NCBI GenBank assembly: GCA_964506435.1
Contig: CAZDLK010000066.1
Span: 1-7,197 of the forward strand
DNA: 7,197 nucleotides
Direction of reading: 5' to 3'
Source of the DNA: JAOZHU01 sp964506435
Lineage (GTDB): Archaea; Thermoproteota; Bathyarchaeia; Bathyarchaeales; Bathycorpusculaceae
The position numbers were made by a program, and so were the translations under genes. Every line of letters starts with the position of its first letter. The first letter of the stretch is position 1. Under the pieces are notes generated by a model, which did no database searches, was not told where the DNA came from, and saw nothing but the letters and a program-made list of their open reading frames with translations. This document shows positions 6,671 to 7,197 of the stretch, in pieces.

Positions 6671-7197
6671 TCCATCTCCAATAGACTAACGCCTTCGCCT
6701 GGTCTCGTGGCAAACGCAGTTGCCTTGAAACCCGCAGACTCAAACCCTTCTTTCATGGCATTCGCAACTTTTACAGAGTCCGCTTTCCGTTTATCTACCA
6801 CGGCGACCATGGCGGGTCCAGCGCCGCTTACGGCGACACCGCACGCGCCCGCCTGCAAAGCGTTTTCTCTTACTTGCTGGTAACCGGGAATTAAAAAAGC
6901 TCTCGCTGGCTCCGCAACTGCATCTATCATTGATTTGCCTATCAAGTCCACGTTACCAGTTGCGAAACCGCTTGCGACAGCGGCGGCTTTTCCAACGTTG
7001 TGAACCAGCTGACTTATTGGCACTGTTTTAGGCACGACGGAACGAGCTTTTTTAGTTTTGTTAGCTGGCGTTGCCATGTGCGGGAAGGCTATGCTTACAG
7101 CCATGTTCGGTGGAGACTTTAGATTAACTATCTCCAACGGCTTATAAGATTTGACTATCACGAAATCGCCGCATATTGCTGCTGAAACGTTATCCGC
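6667..7197 (-). CDS. thrB: Homoserine kinase (GHMP family), N-terminal part off the window
   Basis: This GHMP kinase phosphorylates homoserine to O-phosphohomoserine, the substrate of the neighbouring threonine synthase. The frame is open to the right edge, giving the C-terminal 176 residues of a family of roughly 290-310. A GTG at 7161 could pass for a start, but the residues upstream (ADNVSAAICGDF) continue the conserved DNV segment, so it is internal. Also visible are KKARSVVPKTVP (counting the GTG codon as residue 1, 37-48), EPARAFLIPGYQQVRE (84-99) and the C-terminal GHMP glycine motif SGAGPAM (112-118; 6828-6808). The ATP-binding PxxxGLGSSAA motif would lie beyond the window. The stop overlaps the thrC start by 4 nt. 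The DNV segment, the LIPGY stretch and the thr context separate it from mevalonate or shikimate kinases of the same superfamily. Confidence 0.93.
   Translation of the reverse strand, partial: ADNVSAAICGDFVIVKSYKPLEIVNLKSPPNMAVSIAFPHMATPANKTKKARSVVPKTVPISQLVHNVGKAAAVASGFATGNVDLIGKSMIDAVAEPARAFLIPGYQQVRENALQAGACGVAVSGAGPAMVAVVDKRKADSVKVANAMKEGFESAGFKATAFATRPGEGVSLLEME
6676..6679 (-). promoter_or_regulatory. Ribosome binding site for thrC
   Basis: GGAG lies 5 nt before the ATG at 6670 and 8 nt before the next in-frame ATG at 6667, inside the last codons of thrB. It supports a start at one of these two codons without deciding between them. Confidence 0.6.

Overview
The window reads as a dense archaeal amino-acid biosynthesis locus with two convergent operons and almost no non-coding DNA. 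Seven protein genes tile it end to end, and no gap between genes exceeds 14 bases. The gene families, the GGTGA/GGAG-type ribosome binding sites and the tight overlaps suggest an archaeon. LysW-dependent enzymes are best known from Thermoproteota-type archaea, Thermococcales and the bacterial Deinococcus-Thermus group. The zinc-ribbon threonine synthase and the ACT-less homoserine dehydrogenase fit an archaeon. Base composition looks close to 50% G+C by eye, so a mesophilic or moderate TACK lineage such as Bathyarchaeia is my best guess, but this placement is inference.

Left part, plus strand (1-2950): lysZ (5'-truncated by the window edge), lysJ and lysK. These are the kinase, aminotransferase and carrier-releasing hydrolase of the alpha-aminoadipate lysine pathway, in which intermediates ride on the carrier protein LysW. 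In many archaea the same enzymes also make ornithine for arginine from LysW-glutamate. The genes overlap (lysZ/lysJ by 8 nt, lysJ/lysK by 32 nt). The earlier genes (lysW, lysX, lysY) are not in the window; lysY and the others may lie just off the left edge.

Right part, minus strand (7197 down to 2952): thrB (5' end beyond the right edge), thrC, hom and lysC, transcribed leftward. They encode homoserine kinase, threonine synthase, homoserine dehydrogenase and aspartate kinase, which is every step from aspartate to threonine except aspartate-semialdehyde dehydrogenase (asd). The gene order is the reverse of the pathway order.

The two operons meet tail to tail with one base between their stop codons (2950/2952). 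Together they suggest a cell that makes lysine from 2-oxoglutarate and threonine from aspartate, so aspartate kinase would not have to supply lysine. I see no RNA genes, mobile elements, CRISPR arrays or foreign genes. The window is mostly ordinary core metabolism; its interest lies in compact gene architecture and pathway logic, and I did not find a new system.
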